This document shows positions 11,368 through 23,772 of a DNA stretch of 64,000 nucleotides, piece after piece. Origin of the DNA: Daphnia pulex (taxonomy: Eukaryota > Arthropoda > Branchiopoda > Diplostraca > Daphniidae); contig NC_060017.1 of assembly GCF_021134715.1 (NCBI RefSeq), forward strand, positions 1,488,001-1,552,000. The letters run 5' to 3'. A model generated the notes under the pieces. The model did not search any database. It saw only the letters and a program-made list of their open reading frames with translations, and was not told the DNA's origin. Numbering within the stretch: the first letter of the stretch is position 1; every line of letters starts with the position of its first letter. Both the position numbers and the translations under genes were made by a program.

Positions 11368-12366
11368 TTACTTCCTCTTTTTCGTTTTTGAAGCAATGCG
11401 AGTGCCTGGTTTAGTTTGGATAATTTCAGCATACTTACGTTTGTTATATCTAACAAAATAACCGAATGTTGTAGTTGAAAATCTATGACAATCATATGAA
11501 AACTATACCTCTGGAAATCTGCGTTCGCCATCAACTCATCGACAAGATTCTTCTTGCGGTCCTTTTTAGGTACTCTGTCATGATAAAAGTCTGCGTGACT
11601 GTCAACTACAGTTCCAATCTGTTATTTATAAATTTTTTGAATTACTTCCTAAACAGAATAAATATTAACTCATTTTTGTTTCATTACCTGGAAATATTTT
11701 GGAACAACTTTCAGGTCATTCTTCTTGTAAAACTGTTTTGGATTCAAGATGGACCTCATTTGGATTATTTCAAGATCTCGAAGTTTTTCTTCAGTCATTT
11801 CAGTTGCAGGAAGATTAAACCACTTTCCACCTTTGGTTTTATCAGCCTCCTTTCTCCTTTCCATTTTCAACTGTCGTTTGCTTGCACTATACTTAGGAAC
11901 GTTATCCAATTTTTCAAATCCAGGGGTTAACACAGATTTTTCCATTAATGTGTCTGTATTAATAAGTGATGATGAGCTGCAAGTTGCATTGTTGCTGTTG
12001 GAGGCTACGGTTTCTACACTCAATTTCTTTTCCTTGTGAGGGTTGACATCAATATAAACTCCAATATCTTTCATACCAGTTTCTATTTGGCTCGCAAGCA
12101 CAACACTGCAATAAATGTCACAAGTAAATATTAGGATCAGATTGGATGAGTAGTTTTTAAAAGTTAAAATCTTTCTAAACATGAAGACTTATTTAAAATG
12201 TTGAACAGATACATTTATCTTACCTCTGTTTTTTCCCATATCTCTTCGGTTTGATGATTTTAGTTTTAGAAACCGGAACTTCTTCATCAGATTCTAAATC
12301 TTCCTTGTCAATTGTAATATTGATGGGAAGTCGAACAATAGACTTGATAGAGTTTTTAAGCGCCAT
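11368..12366 (-). CDS. DNTTIP2: Fcf2-domain pre-rRNA processing factor (DNTTIP2/TdIF2-like)
   Basis: Nucleolar protein of the small-subunit processome, acting in early pre-18S rRNA cleavage. Four exons on the minus strand: 12224-12366, 11688-12105, 11509-11618, 11368-11449, giving 250 residues. The C-terminal Fcf2 domain is clear: GGKWFNLPATEMTEEKLRDL, then RSILNPKQFYKK, VPKYFQVG-type block, DFYHDRVPKKDRK, VDELM and RRYNKRKYAEI, ending in a basic tail. It is much shorter than vertebrate DNTTIP2 (about 750) and closer to yeast Fcf2 (about 220); the N-terminal extension is short, acidic/basic and low in conserved blocks. Start MALKNSIKSIVRLPI is the only ATG in the first exon. It is head-to-head with OLA1 copy A. 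Confidence 0.88.
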
Positions 12367-13060
12367 GCTTGAACCTATTTTCTAGTTCCTGTGCGATAGG
12401 ATAAAAAAACACTTAAAATTGCAGACGAAAAAAAAAATACTTTACAACATTGGCAAGTCTATAAAATTGTCATTCAAAATTCAAAACGTTTACGATTTAC
12501 GAATAAAATATTAAAAAATAACAACTAAAAATGTCCAAATTTAACTTGAAAATCTAACAGAAGTCAGGAATTTTTCGTCAGAATACAATCGCAGGAACGT
12601 CTGTAAATGTCTTGTTTATACCACTTCGACAGTTTGGCTTCGACATGCTTTCGAATTCCCGCATTTATTTGAGACATCTAGCTGTTGAAGGACACACTAA
12701 TATAAGAATTCACGTAACATTCACACCACCTCTTGCGTTTCAGACTGTGACGAAGTGTGTTCTTTTAAATTAACCGGCTTGTTATAGTTATAGAGAAACT
12801 TTATCATTCTTGTGAAATTGATCGTCAGTTTATTGGTAGGCCTAATGCTTTTTTCAAACCTCAGACAAAATAGCTGAAAAGTCTGTATCAGTCAATGTCA
12901 TTGGTTGTAACAGATTAAAGCGGGACAGCCGTGTGTCAGCTGTCACTTGTTGATCCTCTCACTTGTTATTAAAGTTTTCACTAATATGTCCACTTACATA
13001 AAGTAATTGAGTTTTAACCAGATTGATATTTTTCTTTTGATTTGGTTCCAAAGCCTTTAA
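12367..13060. promoter_or_regulatory. Divergent promoter region DNTTIP2 / OLA1 copy A
   Basis: 694 bp between opposed start codons, AT-rich, no open frame of note. Presumed to contain both promoters and 5' leaders; no element was pinned down. Confidence 0.35.
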
Positions 13061-14879
13061 ATGCCACCAAAGAAAGAAACTGCCCTTGAACCCAAACCTC
13101 TCATTGGACGTATTGGTACAAGTCTTAAAATTGGAATTGTTGGGCTTCCCAATGTTGGTTAGTCTAGTCATTGTGTCTAAGTTTATTCAGTTATTGATAG
13201 ATATCAACAAAATATTTGTTTTTTTGTTTTTCAGGAAAATCCACTTTCTTTAATGTCTTAACTAAAAGTGCAGCACCAGCTGAAAATTTTCCATTTTGCA
13301 CAATCGATCCTAATGAAAATAAGTGCCTCTTTGAATTCTGATTTTTTCCCTGTTGTGTGATGTATTGTATATTAAACTTATTTTTTTTTGTCATTACGTA
13401 AGGTAGGAGTTCCTGATGAAAGGTTTGATTGGCTGCTTCAACATTACAAACCATCCAGGTAAAGTTTCAAGGGGGTGTTAACTTTTGATAGTATCTTTGA
13501 TCATAATTCACTTTATAGTTAAAATATAGCCCCAAAATCCAAGCATACCTTAACATTGTCGACATTGCTGGGCTAGTAAAAGGAGCACATGAAGGCCAAG
13601 GATTAGGAAATGCTTTTCTTTCTCACATTCGGAGCGTCGATGCAATTTTTCATCTTTGCCGTAAGTAATTATACAAACAAATGTAAAACTAATCAGTGAT
13701 AAAAAAAAACCTTCAACTTGCATTTGCATTACAAAGGAACTTTTGAGAGTGAAGAAATTACTCACGTTGAAGGCGACGTCAATCCTGTTCGAGATATCGA
13801 AATCATCAATGAAGAACTAAGATTGAAAGATGAAGAATCTCTCAATGCCGCAATAAAAAAAACGGAATCGCTGATGCGCAGTGATAAAAAGTTGAAAGCG
13901 GAATATGTAATGCAAAGTACTTCACTACTTTGGTTAGATTTGACACACATTTAATGGCGTATTTCACTTTTTAAGGATATTTTGTGCAAGATTAAGACCC
14001 ATCTCGTTGACCAAGCAAAGCATATTCGGTATGGCGACTGGAACGTTCAAGAAGTAAGAAATTGTTAGAATATCATTAAATTATATACTCATAAATTTGC
14101 ACTCACATAGATTGATGTTTTGAACAAGCATTTGTTCATTACGTCTAAACCAGTCATTTATTTGGTTAACATGGCAGAGGCAGATTATATAAGAAAAAAG
14201 AACAAATGGTACTCTTATTTATCATTAGAGTGATTACTGATTTATTGATGTTTAAATTAATAGGTTGCCAAAACTTAAAGAGTGGATTGATTCGAACGAT
14301 CCTGGCGCTATAATGATTCCTTTTTCTGGTGCATTTGAAGCTAAAATTGCTGATATGGATGAAGACTCACGGAAAACGTTTTGCGAGGAGAATAAAGCAA
14401 ACAGTACCTTCGATAAGATTATTGCGCAAGGCTATAAATCTCTGAATTTAATGTACTTTTTCACTGCGGGCCCTAAAGAGGTCAAAGCTTGGACCATTCA
14501 AGTTTGTTACATATTTGATTCTTCATTTAAATTTAGAAAAAGGAAACTGATAATTGGTTTTTGGTTTGTGTTTTAAGAAAGGAACTAAAGCGCCACAGGC
14601 AGGCGGTCGAATCCATTCGGATTTCGAAAAAGGTTTCATAATGGCCGAAGTTTTTAAATTTAGTGATCTGAAAGAAGAAGGCAGTGAGGCAGCTGTTAAA
14701 GTAATTTAATCAAAATACTATTTGTTTGAAAAAGTTATAATGAGTTTGATTGGATACAGGCTGCGGGAAAATATCGTCAGCAAGGTAAACTTTACGTTGT
14801 TGAAGATGGTGATATTATTCTGTTCAAATTCAATGCTGGAGCTGGACTTACTGCTGGAAAAGATGCCAAAAAGAAATAA
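13061..14879 (+). CDS. OLA1: OLA1 (Obg-like ATPase) tandem copy A, apparently frameshifted
   Basis: YchF/OLA1-family P-loop ATPase that binds ribosomes and modulates translation and stress responses. Exons parallel copy B: 13061-13157, 13235-13322, about 13403-13457, 13530-13660, 13737-13906, 13976-14053, 14111-14208, 14264-14501, 14578-14700, 14760-14879. P-loop GLPNVGKST, switch [14 protein letters not shown], the NMAE specificity motif and the TGS block are intact. The oddity is at exon 3. Exon 2 ends in phase 2 (AAT AA) and the only canonical acceptors give AAG TAG or a stop soon after. Relative to copy B (tag|ggttgcag) copy A reads taag|gtaggag, one base short at the acceptor. Every other junction is in frame. 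Either a young pseudogene or a lost G in a G-run of the assembly. Confidence 0.75.
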
Positions 14880-16007
14880 AAACTTTCGTTAAATTGATAC
14901 CCCTTCCACTCAATATCATGAGGAAAAGAGCGGATTGATGAGATATACAATCAAAAGTAACGAAATTGTTAACCATATTTTTTTATTTATTTTTGGACGA
15001 AAGCAAGACAAGAGACCTGAAAATTTCGGTCAGAGGGATTCGTAATAAAAGCATACACTGAAGCTGCTAAGGCAAACCAGCAGAAAAATTTTGACACCTG
15101 ACCATACACATGCTGAGTTAATAACATGCAACAAAAAATTGCCCAGTATTGTTTCTTAAATGAAACATGGTAGATGAAAAGATGACACATATGACATGAT
15201 AAGAGAGCTATACCAGAGTAATAGGTTATCTATTATTCTGGCTATACCGGTGTAGACTGATGGGTATGATTTGATAATAACATGATGAACAAAAATAAAA
15301 TCGACAAAAAATAGTATTAGATGTTTTAAAAAAGGCAATCACTTTAAATTAAGGAATTTTTCTATTTCCTTTTCCAGCTTTAAATAAATATAATTAATAA
15401 AATATTATTTTAAGTATTTATCACAGAGTAATTTAGATTGTCACGTTACTACAACTACTGCAAATAAGTTGAAACTTGAAACCTTTTCGTTTCGTCGAAA
15501 GAACTTAGGTGTACACATCATCTTCCTGGAACAAGAACAGTACCGGTACACATTTTGAACAGTCACGCATAATGGGACCCCGAATTCTCTTGGCCTATAA
15601 TACATTTTTAAAATCGAAGCAAACTGGGGGAATCACATTTTGAGTTTTATAAATCCCGCACAAATACAAATTTAGACATCTAGTAGTCATTTCGTACACT
15701 TCAAAAACTTTGGCCCCCACTTGCTTTTTGAGTACTTTACCCGGTTTGGTTCTCCTAAGTCGGAATCTATTTTTAGTAATTTCGTGAATTTCAATCAGGT
15801 ACGCACAATTTTCTTTTATATTTAATTAGGAATTAAGGTGCGTGTAGTAATCCATCTGCAAAGTTCGAACTCGTCTGATTGTAATTTTTTAAGCCTTTGA
15901 ACAATCTGTCACCTACTCTGTCTTGACTTGACTTAGCTCCATGTGCTCATTGATAAAAACCTATATTTTGTAATACTTTTCCCTTTGAATAGATAAATAA
16001 ATTTAAA
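14880..16007. other. Spacer between tandem OLA1 copies
   Basis: 1.13 kb holding the 3' UTR of copy A and the promoter of copy B. AT-rich, no open frame with family resemblance on either strand. The upstream regions of the two copies do not align by eye, so the duplication either excluded the promoter or is old. Confidence 0.4.
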
Positions 16008-17832
16008 ATGCCACCTAAGAAAGAAGCTGCTCCAGAGCCCAAACCACTCATTGGACGTGTTGGTACAAGTCTTAAAATTGGAATTGTTGGACTTCCAAAT
16101 GTTGGTGAGTTATCATTTTAACGGTTACAGAAATTAAGGATAGATAAGCTATTAACATTTTTCTTTCCTGCTCAGGCAAATCCACTTTCTTCAATATCTT
16201 GACTAAAAGTGCAGCACCTGCTGAGAATTTCCCATTTTGCACCATTGATCCTAATGAAAATAAGTGTTATTTTAGCTGTTTTAATTTTTTTTTATATGTC
16301 CCTTTTTATGTTGTATTAAACTTGTATTTCTATCTTTACGTAGGGTTGCAGTTCCTGATGATAGGTTTGATTGGCTTTGTGAACATTACAAACCAGCCAG
16401 GTAAGATTTTGAAAAATGTCTTACCTTCCATAGTAATATTGATTGTTAATAACATTTTACATAGTAAAGTCCAAGCTTATCTAAATATTGTGGATATTGC
16501 TGGATTAGTAAAGGGAGCTCATGAAGGTCAAGGTTTGGGAAACGCCTTCCTTTCTCACATTCGAAGTGTCGATGCAATTTTTCATCTTTGCCGTAAGTAA
16601 TTATACAAACAAATGTAAAACTAATCAGTGATGAGAAAGCTCAACTGGATTTTATATTACAAAGGAACTTTTGAGAGTGAAGAAATTACTCACGTTGAAG
16701 GTGACGTCAATCCTGTTCGAGATATCGAAATCATCAATGAAGAACTAAGGTTGAAGGATGAAGAATATCTCTTGGCAACGATTAAAAAAACGGAGTCTCT
16801 AATGCGCAGTGACAAAAAGATGAAAACAGAATATGTAATTATTATTACTTGTTTTCATTAACCGCATTTGGTTCTTATAATTTGTTCCCGTATTTCAGGA
16901 TATTTTGTGCAAAGTTAAGGCCCATCTTGTTGATCAAGCAAAACACATTCGGTATGGCGACTGGAACGTCCAAGAAGTAAGGAAAAATTACAAAAAATGA
17001 CTAAAAACTTGAAATCCAGTTAACCTGATTGAATTCTTTTAAAATCTGTTTTCTCAGATCGAAGTGTTAAACAAGCATTTGTTTATCACATCGAAACCTG
17101 TCATTTATTTGGTAAATATGGCAGAAAAAGATTATATTCGGAAAAAGAATAAATGGTATTTTCAAAAGTCGATCCAAACATTGAATTTGTGAACCATGCA
17201 TATACTGTTTCCCATTTTCATAGGTTACCTAAGCTCAAAGAGTGGATCGATGCAAACGATTCTGGCGCTATGATGATTCCTTTCTCTGGTGCCTTTGAAG
17301 GCAAGATAGCCGATATGGATGTTGACGCACGTAAAGCTTTTTGTGAAGAAAACAAAGCAAATAGTACATTCGAGAAGATTATTGTACAGGGCTACAAATG
17401 CCTTCATTTGATGTACTTCTTCACAGCGGGTCACGACGAGGTCAAAGCTTGGTCCATTCAGGTTTGTGTAACTTTAGTTTTAAAAAATCTCCGATTTCTG
17501 ATCATCCAAATTGATTTACAATTGCAGAAGGGAACCAAAGCTCCACAGGCGGCTGGCCGAATTCATACGGATTTCGAAAAAGGTTTCATTATGGCGGAAG
17601 TCTTTAAATTCAACGACCTAAAAGAGGAAGGCACTGAGGCAGCTGTCAAGGTAATATTCATATTTAATGTTTTGTTATGGATTTAAGTGCAATACGTTCA
17701 TCTCGGAGACAGGCAGCTGGAAAATATCGTCAGCAAGGTAAACTTTACGTTGTAGAAGACGGTGACATCATCTTGTTCAAATTCAATGCTGGAGCTGGAC
17801 TTACTGCTGGTAAAGACGCCAAAAAGAAATGA
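16008..17832 (+). CDS. OLA1: OLA1 (Obg-like ATPase), tandem copy B, intact
   Basis: Ten exons: 16008-16104, 16176-16263, 16344-16400, 16465-16592, 16665-16834, 16899-16976, 17058-17155, 17224-17461, 17528-17650, 17713-17832, giving 398 residues (human 396). The start [17 protein letters not shown] and the C-terminal KDAKKK are family-typical. P-loop GLPNVGKST sits at about 28-36, DIAGLVKGA follows, and NMAE at 226-229 replaces the guanine-specific NKxD motif, which is why this family prefers ATP. The TGS domain at the C-terminus ([20 protein letters not shown]) is complete. Encoded protein is over 90 percent like copy A by eye. It is the likely functional copy. Confidence 0.95.
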
Positions 17833-17981
17833 AAACGCACTATTGAGCTAACACTCGTTCCTCAAAAGCAAATAAGAGTGAACTGATGAAAATAAAATCG
17901 GAAGACTGAAAATAGTTGCATTGGTTGTTTTACTGGTAGTTTTTAACATAATCCATATTCCATTATACGAAACAATCCATA

Positions 17982-20900
17982 CTAGAGACATGAAGATTTG
18001 TGCAATGTCCAATCAGAGCGTTGACAGTCTACACTACAATACTTCACTGAACGACATCGTGAACAACGTTTGAGATTAACTTTGATCTGTTTACATTTGG
18101 AGCAAACACTCGACTCTAGCGCCTGTTCTTTAAGGATCATTTTTTTTTCCTCTTGTGTTTGGATGGAAATTCGGTTTGTTGTTGCCACAAGATCTTCCAT
18201 TTCAGCCTCAGTTCCTGTCTGATCAGCATAGCAAGGAGAAACAAATGTGGCAAGCCACGGGCTAGTTTCTCCAACGGGCAGCTGCTCGATCGGCCAGGCG
18301 TTGGTGAGTATTTTGGTCGAATTTAAACGGAACAAATATCGTAGCACACCTTCTTCTTCCTCCGATTTGACAAATAGAGGACAAACTTCGGACGAGGATA
18401 CTCCTTCGACGAAGATACGCTTAAAATCTTCTGTAGCCTTTGTTTGTTCAAGTTCACCACGATCAACCAATTTTTGGGCTAGACGATGGTCATTAGCTGT
18501 CAACAACAACATTGGAGCTCCTAGGGGAGAGATCAGCACAGGAAGATGCACCCGAATGAACCATAGATTTTTAAGTTTGGGGTCATCCTAAGAAATACAT
18601 TTTCGACATATAAGTTAAGTTACAGATTTAATTAAAACAAAAATCTGAAAATACCTTGGACCGAATAACATATAAAAGATTGCCATCAAGTGTAGTGGAC
18701 TGGAAAAGCGTCCGAACGATCTCCCTTACGCCTTTCACACAAGAGTTAGTTCTCACTGAATCATCTTCGGTCTCGTTCAACATCTGTTGCTTCAAGTCAC
18801 GGCAATGGAATTGAGCGCACAGATGATAGTTAAGATCTTTCAACAGGCTTTTGGTATCCCATAAATTCAGAGAACTGACATCCCATCTCTTGCGATCTTT
18901 CCACTCGTAAGGATGAGGCTCATTGGTTGATTTAGGTAAAATCAAGCGAACGCGATTAGTTTCCGTTTCACAAGACGAGTGAACGTCAGCAACTTTGAAC
19001 GGCCAAGGGAAAGTCAACTCCTGACAAACTCCACCAGCTAAAAGCGTGACTTGATGTGCTGCTTCGGCCGGTGGCTGTCTGTCTGTAGACAAGATCATAT
19101 CTAGGTAAGAAAAATCAGAAGTAAATAAAAAAGCAAGGCTATTGGATTGGTTAAGTGAAGAAATACCTTCTTGGTTAATTCCCGGTAGATCAACATGGTA
19201 AAACCCTTCAAAATCTATGCATGTAAGGAACGCAGCGGAATTGGTCTTGCGCGGGAAAGGCGCAGAAACATCCAATACTGTAGTCGAAGCATCAGTCAGA
19301 AGACAAGTAGAAGAAACAGATGCGTTGCCACTTATCAAATAGGCAATGGTGTTTTCTAGGTCAAGACGGTGATCCTCCAAGAGCATGAATGACGCTATTA
19401 TATTACAACCATCGCGGCTTAGTCCGAAGTTATCGATAAAGTGAAAGCACTTGTCGTTTTGATTGGCCAAAATAAGTCGTAGGCCTTTTGCCTCTCTGTT
19501 TGTGAGTTTGAGAATGATTTTCAGACAAAGAATTTTTCCGCCGTTCATCCAGGATTGAAGGGTATTCCAAGAAAGTTGGGACGACGGATGTAAAGATGCT
19601 GGTTGCTCCAAAGATTCACGATGGGTTTCAAGAAGATCAACTCGAGAAGTAAACGAGCTGACGAAATAACAATAAGTAAGGGGAGTAAATGATGATTCGA
19701 TTGTGTTTGATTGTGGCACCTCGAGTTCACTGAAGATCTTTGTTTGAAGCGCTTCAAAAAAGTCGCTGATGGCACCGGAATTTTCAAGACGCATATTTGT
19801 GAAATTTGGGGAACGTTTCCATTGGAGACGGACCGACGATCGCCAGCTTGTTTTAAGTGGTAATGTGTTGCCCAGATGTACATGATTAACCAAGACGAAA
19901 CCATATAAAGAGGGAATAATCTGAATTGAAGTGCAGAGAGATGCTTCAACGAACTCTTTTGAAGAGTCGTAACGACTGACAGCAGAGTTTTCACGCCAAG
20001 GAGAAGATTGGGTCAAGATAATTGCATGAGGATCATCAGCCAATACGAGGTGAGCAGCGTTGAGAATATTTGCTAAACCAACATGGTTAGGTAATTTTGA
20101 AAAATCTACAATATTAAACGGTTCTGTCCACGTTTTGCGATAACACAGCTCTAATGCATCACCAATGTGAAAAGTCAATGTAGCTTCTGTAATCCATTTT
20201 TGATAGCTCATAACTTGATTGCACAAAGCCTTCTTACAGGATTCTAGAAAGTTCCCCTGAGCGGGCAACTGTTTGAGATTTAAATACATTTCAAACGGTG
20301 AAACGGAAGAAATCAGTGTCCAGTGGCCGGTTGCTGGTTCCAAGAGCGTTGGATTGATGCAGATCATTATTTCTTTGTCCTGAGAGCAGTTGCCCGTTTC
20401 AAAATAGATACGCATTTCTTCGGCATTTCTGCTTGCTTTTTGATCAATATGAGCTTTTGTCTGCGCAATCATCCACTTCCATACTTCAGCTAATGTTGGC
20501 TTGTAAACACTGTCATCTGATTTTGAGGTTTTGCTTGACCCAAGTTCATGAATGTTATTTATAATGGATTCATACCTGGAATGCATAAAATTTTATTATT
20601 AAGTCTGTTTCACAATAGTTTGTTTCTTATTATTTTTACCTTTGTTTGTGAATTTGTTGCATGGTAGCTAAGTTTACTTCAGACACTGATGAAACCCAGA
20701 ATTTCCATATGTTCTTTAGAACAGACAAATCACTTTCAACAGGAACCTTTAAATTATCTGAGAAACAATCAATGCTCAATTCTGTGATGTCCTTCAAAAA
20801 CCTCTCTTTAGTTACTGATGACCACTCCATATTATACCATATATCCCACAAATATTGTAAATCTTCATTGCTGTCAGGATTAAATTTTGTATCAGTAATT

Positions 20901-21238
20901 ATTTTTGCAAACAAGATATTTCGTGCCATGGCCATTGCAGACATATCTGTTACAGTGATGTTAGCAATTCTTTGATTGGAACTGAGAGAAGTAGACTTAA
21001 CAGCAAAGGGTAAATCTCCACATGATAATATTAGCACCTAGGAAATGATTTTCAAAATGATTTTTCATTTTCAAGGGAAAAGACAAAAAAGCAAATAATA
21101 GCTGCCAAACCAATTACATACCTTGATAGGGATATCATTCGAACCATGATATTCCTCAAGAAAATTTTCAGAGGGGTAGTTTGAAAACGAATAGCAAAGA
21201 GAATTCGGCAAATGATATTTTCGCGAAGGAGATAACAT
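17982..21238 (-). CDS. DUF4470 protein with C-terminal MYND zinc finger
   Basis: Four exons on the minus strand: 21122-21238, 20640-21037, 18655-20575, 17982-18587, encoding 1013 residues. The N-terminal part (ILSCGDLPFAVKSTSL, then TDMSAMAMARNILF) looks like DUF4470, the Rossmann-like N-terminal domain also seen in dynein assembly factor DNAAF3. The last ~40 residues form a MYND finger: CSKCKQIKVNLKRCSRC, then KYCSVDCQ and HKSSC, with all eight zinc ligands (seven Cys, one His). The 640-codon third exon is unusual for this intron-dense locus. MYND fingers mediate protein-protein contacts; no catalytic SET domain is visible. Function unknown. Head-to-head with RhoGAP68F. Confidence 0.85.
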
Positions 21239-21710
21239 TTTTTAAATTTAAGTTACAGGATTTCTAAATTGATTAGCCGTAGCATCTATCAATTAGATCT
21301 TCTATCAGATCAAAGTTGTACTAGTGTTACACATTCAACATTGAAAGAAAATTCGAAAAAGAATTCGTCTGCTACAAGTTTTCAACAACCTTGGGCCCAT
21401 AAGGTTCAACAACTCGTTACGGCAAAAGGGTTGCGTTGCTGCGTTTCCTCTTCCTCATATGTGGATTGTTATCTTATATTTGACAGTTGCCTCGAGCATA
21501 GAGGTATATTAACCGATTCTTGTATGGAAAAGTGATCTTCCGCAAAAGATTGTACAGTGATATAACTAATAGTTCGTTATGGGCAGTTGTACATTTTTTA
21601 TTCCTAATTCGTGTATTTTCTCTGATCTGTAGGTTAGTACCACCCTAGATCTGTTTAGAGAACTTATTGTGAAGAAAATATTAACCAAATGCCACAAAAA
21701 AGGACACAAA
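21239..21710. promoter_or_regulatory. Divergent promoter region DUF4470-MYND / RhoGAP68F
   Basis: 472 bp between opposed starts. An 88-codon plus-strand frame (21269-21535) lacks an ATG until its end and is not called. A 12-codon upstream ORF (21689-21724) overlaps the RhoGAP68F start out of frame and may dampen its translation. Confidence 0.4.
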
Positions 21711-23772
21711 ATGAATCGCGATAGCCCCAGCAAACCAAGATCTGCAATACCAGGTAAATGTTGATTAAATGCATATTAAAAGTATGGGAGAAGTTGTGTC
21801 TGTTGTTATTATTTAACATTTTCCTTGCTAGCTTATTTGACTGGAGAGACTGAAGATCCATATCCAAGCCTTTCTGATATACATGATTATGAACCAAATT
21901 TAGAATTTGACGATACTGAACTCCAACAACCAGTTGATGATGAAGGTGTGTAACTTTGTATAATATTGATTTTACTAAAGGTCAAATAAATTAATATGCG
22001 TTTTTGAAATTTTAGGGGAAATTATTGGAATTGGAATAGAATCCGATGAATTTCTAGAGACTCCTGTGTCTGATGGCACCATTGAGGAGAACTTTGAAGA
22101 AGCATTTGGCTTACCATCTTTAATTCCAGAATATCCATCTCTAATTCCAGAGCAAAGAGATTCATTAAAGGAACTTGATGTGGATGATTTCATTGATGTT
22201 GCTCAACATAGAATTGTTGATGTAGTGGGTGATGACACATATGGCCGCAAGGTTATTGGTATGTTAAATTATTATTTCATCATTCTAATCATTGTTTTTT
22301 ATTTATTTTTCATTATTTTTTGTTAATATTGGGTTTTTTTGTGTGTTTTCTCTACAGTTGTCTCTGCTTGCAGGTTGCCAAGTAACAAAGTGCTGGATCA
22401 TAACAGATTGCTGAGGTAATAAAATATTGCACATGTATGCTCAACAGTAAATAATACATGTATTCATTTTACAGTTACTTGATGCACACTTTGGATAACT
22501 ATGTTGAGACTGATTACACTGTTGTGTACTTTCATCATGGTCTCAACAGTCAGAACAAACCGTCTTTTCGGTGGCTTTTACAAGCGTATCGCGCTTTCGA
22601 TCGAAAGTACAAGAAAAATCTGAAAGCCTTGTACCTTGTACACCCTACAAATTTCATTAGAGTAATTTGGCAATTATTCAAGCCATTTATCAGGTAGATC
22701 TGTTTTCTGTGTTATGCGACATTTCAGCATATAGTAACATTTTTTTTAAGCATTAAATTCGGGCGGAAGATGATGTACGTTAATTACCTCAGTGAATTGG
22801 GTAACCATATCCATCTTAATCAAGTTAACATACCGCCACCCGTGCTAACGTAAGAAAATGTAAATCATATGTTTAATCGTTTTTTAATTAGTTCTTTAAT
22901 GGCAGACATGACGCTCAGCTGATGTCAAAAATTGCTAACAAGTCAGGACAAGGTTCTCAGGTGGATTCTTCTTCATCTGTCCAACCTTTACCTACCCAAC
23001 AGTTTGGTGTGACACTGCAATTTATCAAGGAACGCAACAATGGCCAGGTCATTCCGCCGGTAGTCTCTCGCTGTGTGGAGTTCCTCAGCCAACCAGATGG
23101 TTATTTCCCCAGTTATTTAAATCAAAGGAATCAATTACTGTAATGGAAATCTTAATTGACAGCTTTGGAAACGGAAGGATTATTCCGTCGCTCAGCTAGT
23201 GTTTCGTTAGTACGTGACGTTCAGTCCCGGATTAATCGGGGTGAATCGATTGATTTTCAGCGTGACTTTCCTGGCGATTATCATCTAGCTGCTGTAACAC
23301 TGAAAACATTTTTGCGTGAACTGAAGGAGCCCCTAATGACGTTTGACCTCTTTGACGACATTATAAATTTTCAACGTAAGTTTGTTCATCATTGGAATTA
23401 TTGTCTACTGAAACTTTAAAGCTGTTTTATAGGTTTGAACAAGGAGGAACGTGCTCAAATGGTAAAAACACTTATCTTGGAAAGGTTACCAGAGGATAAT
23501 TACATCTTATTGAAATACCTTGCACAATTTCTCGCCAAAGTAGGGTCTAATTATTATCATTATTTTTTAATTCCTCGATACAAACTATATTTTAATTCTA
23601 GGTTCAAGATAGAAGCGACTTGAACAAAATGACATCGTTCAATCTCGCTGTGGTATTTGGGCCCAATTTAGTCTGGTCTCAGAACCAGCAAATGTCTTTA
23701 TCGGCTATCGGACCCATTAACGCCTTGACGGAGCATATTTTGTCTCACTATTTAGAAATTTTCATCTTGTAG
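21711..23772 (+). CDS. RhoGAP68F: BCH/CRAL-TRIO plus RhoGAP protein (ARHGAP1 / RhoGAP68F)
   Basis: GTPase-activating protein for Rho/Cdc42 with a lipid-binding BCH (Sec14-like) domain, acting on actin and endosomal traffic. Ten exons: 21711-21753, 21832-21945, 22016-22258, 22358-22415, 22475-22693, 22751-22849, 22906-23099, 23163-23375, 23433-23539, 23602-23772, giving 486 residues (human ARHGAP1 about 439). An acidic N-terminus is followed by the BCH domain (VVSACRLPS through [14 protein letters not shown]) and then RhoGAP. The arginine finger is in [20 protein letters not shown] and [11 protein letters not shown] are the other conserved blocks. The annotated ATG is chosen because the upstream ATG at 21689 closes after 12 codons. 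Confidence 0.93.

Noticed and set aside
21269-21535. 88-codon plus-strand frame between MYND and RhoGAP68F genes
   Set aside because: No ATG until its last codons and no splice borders.
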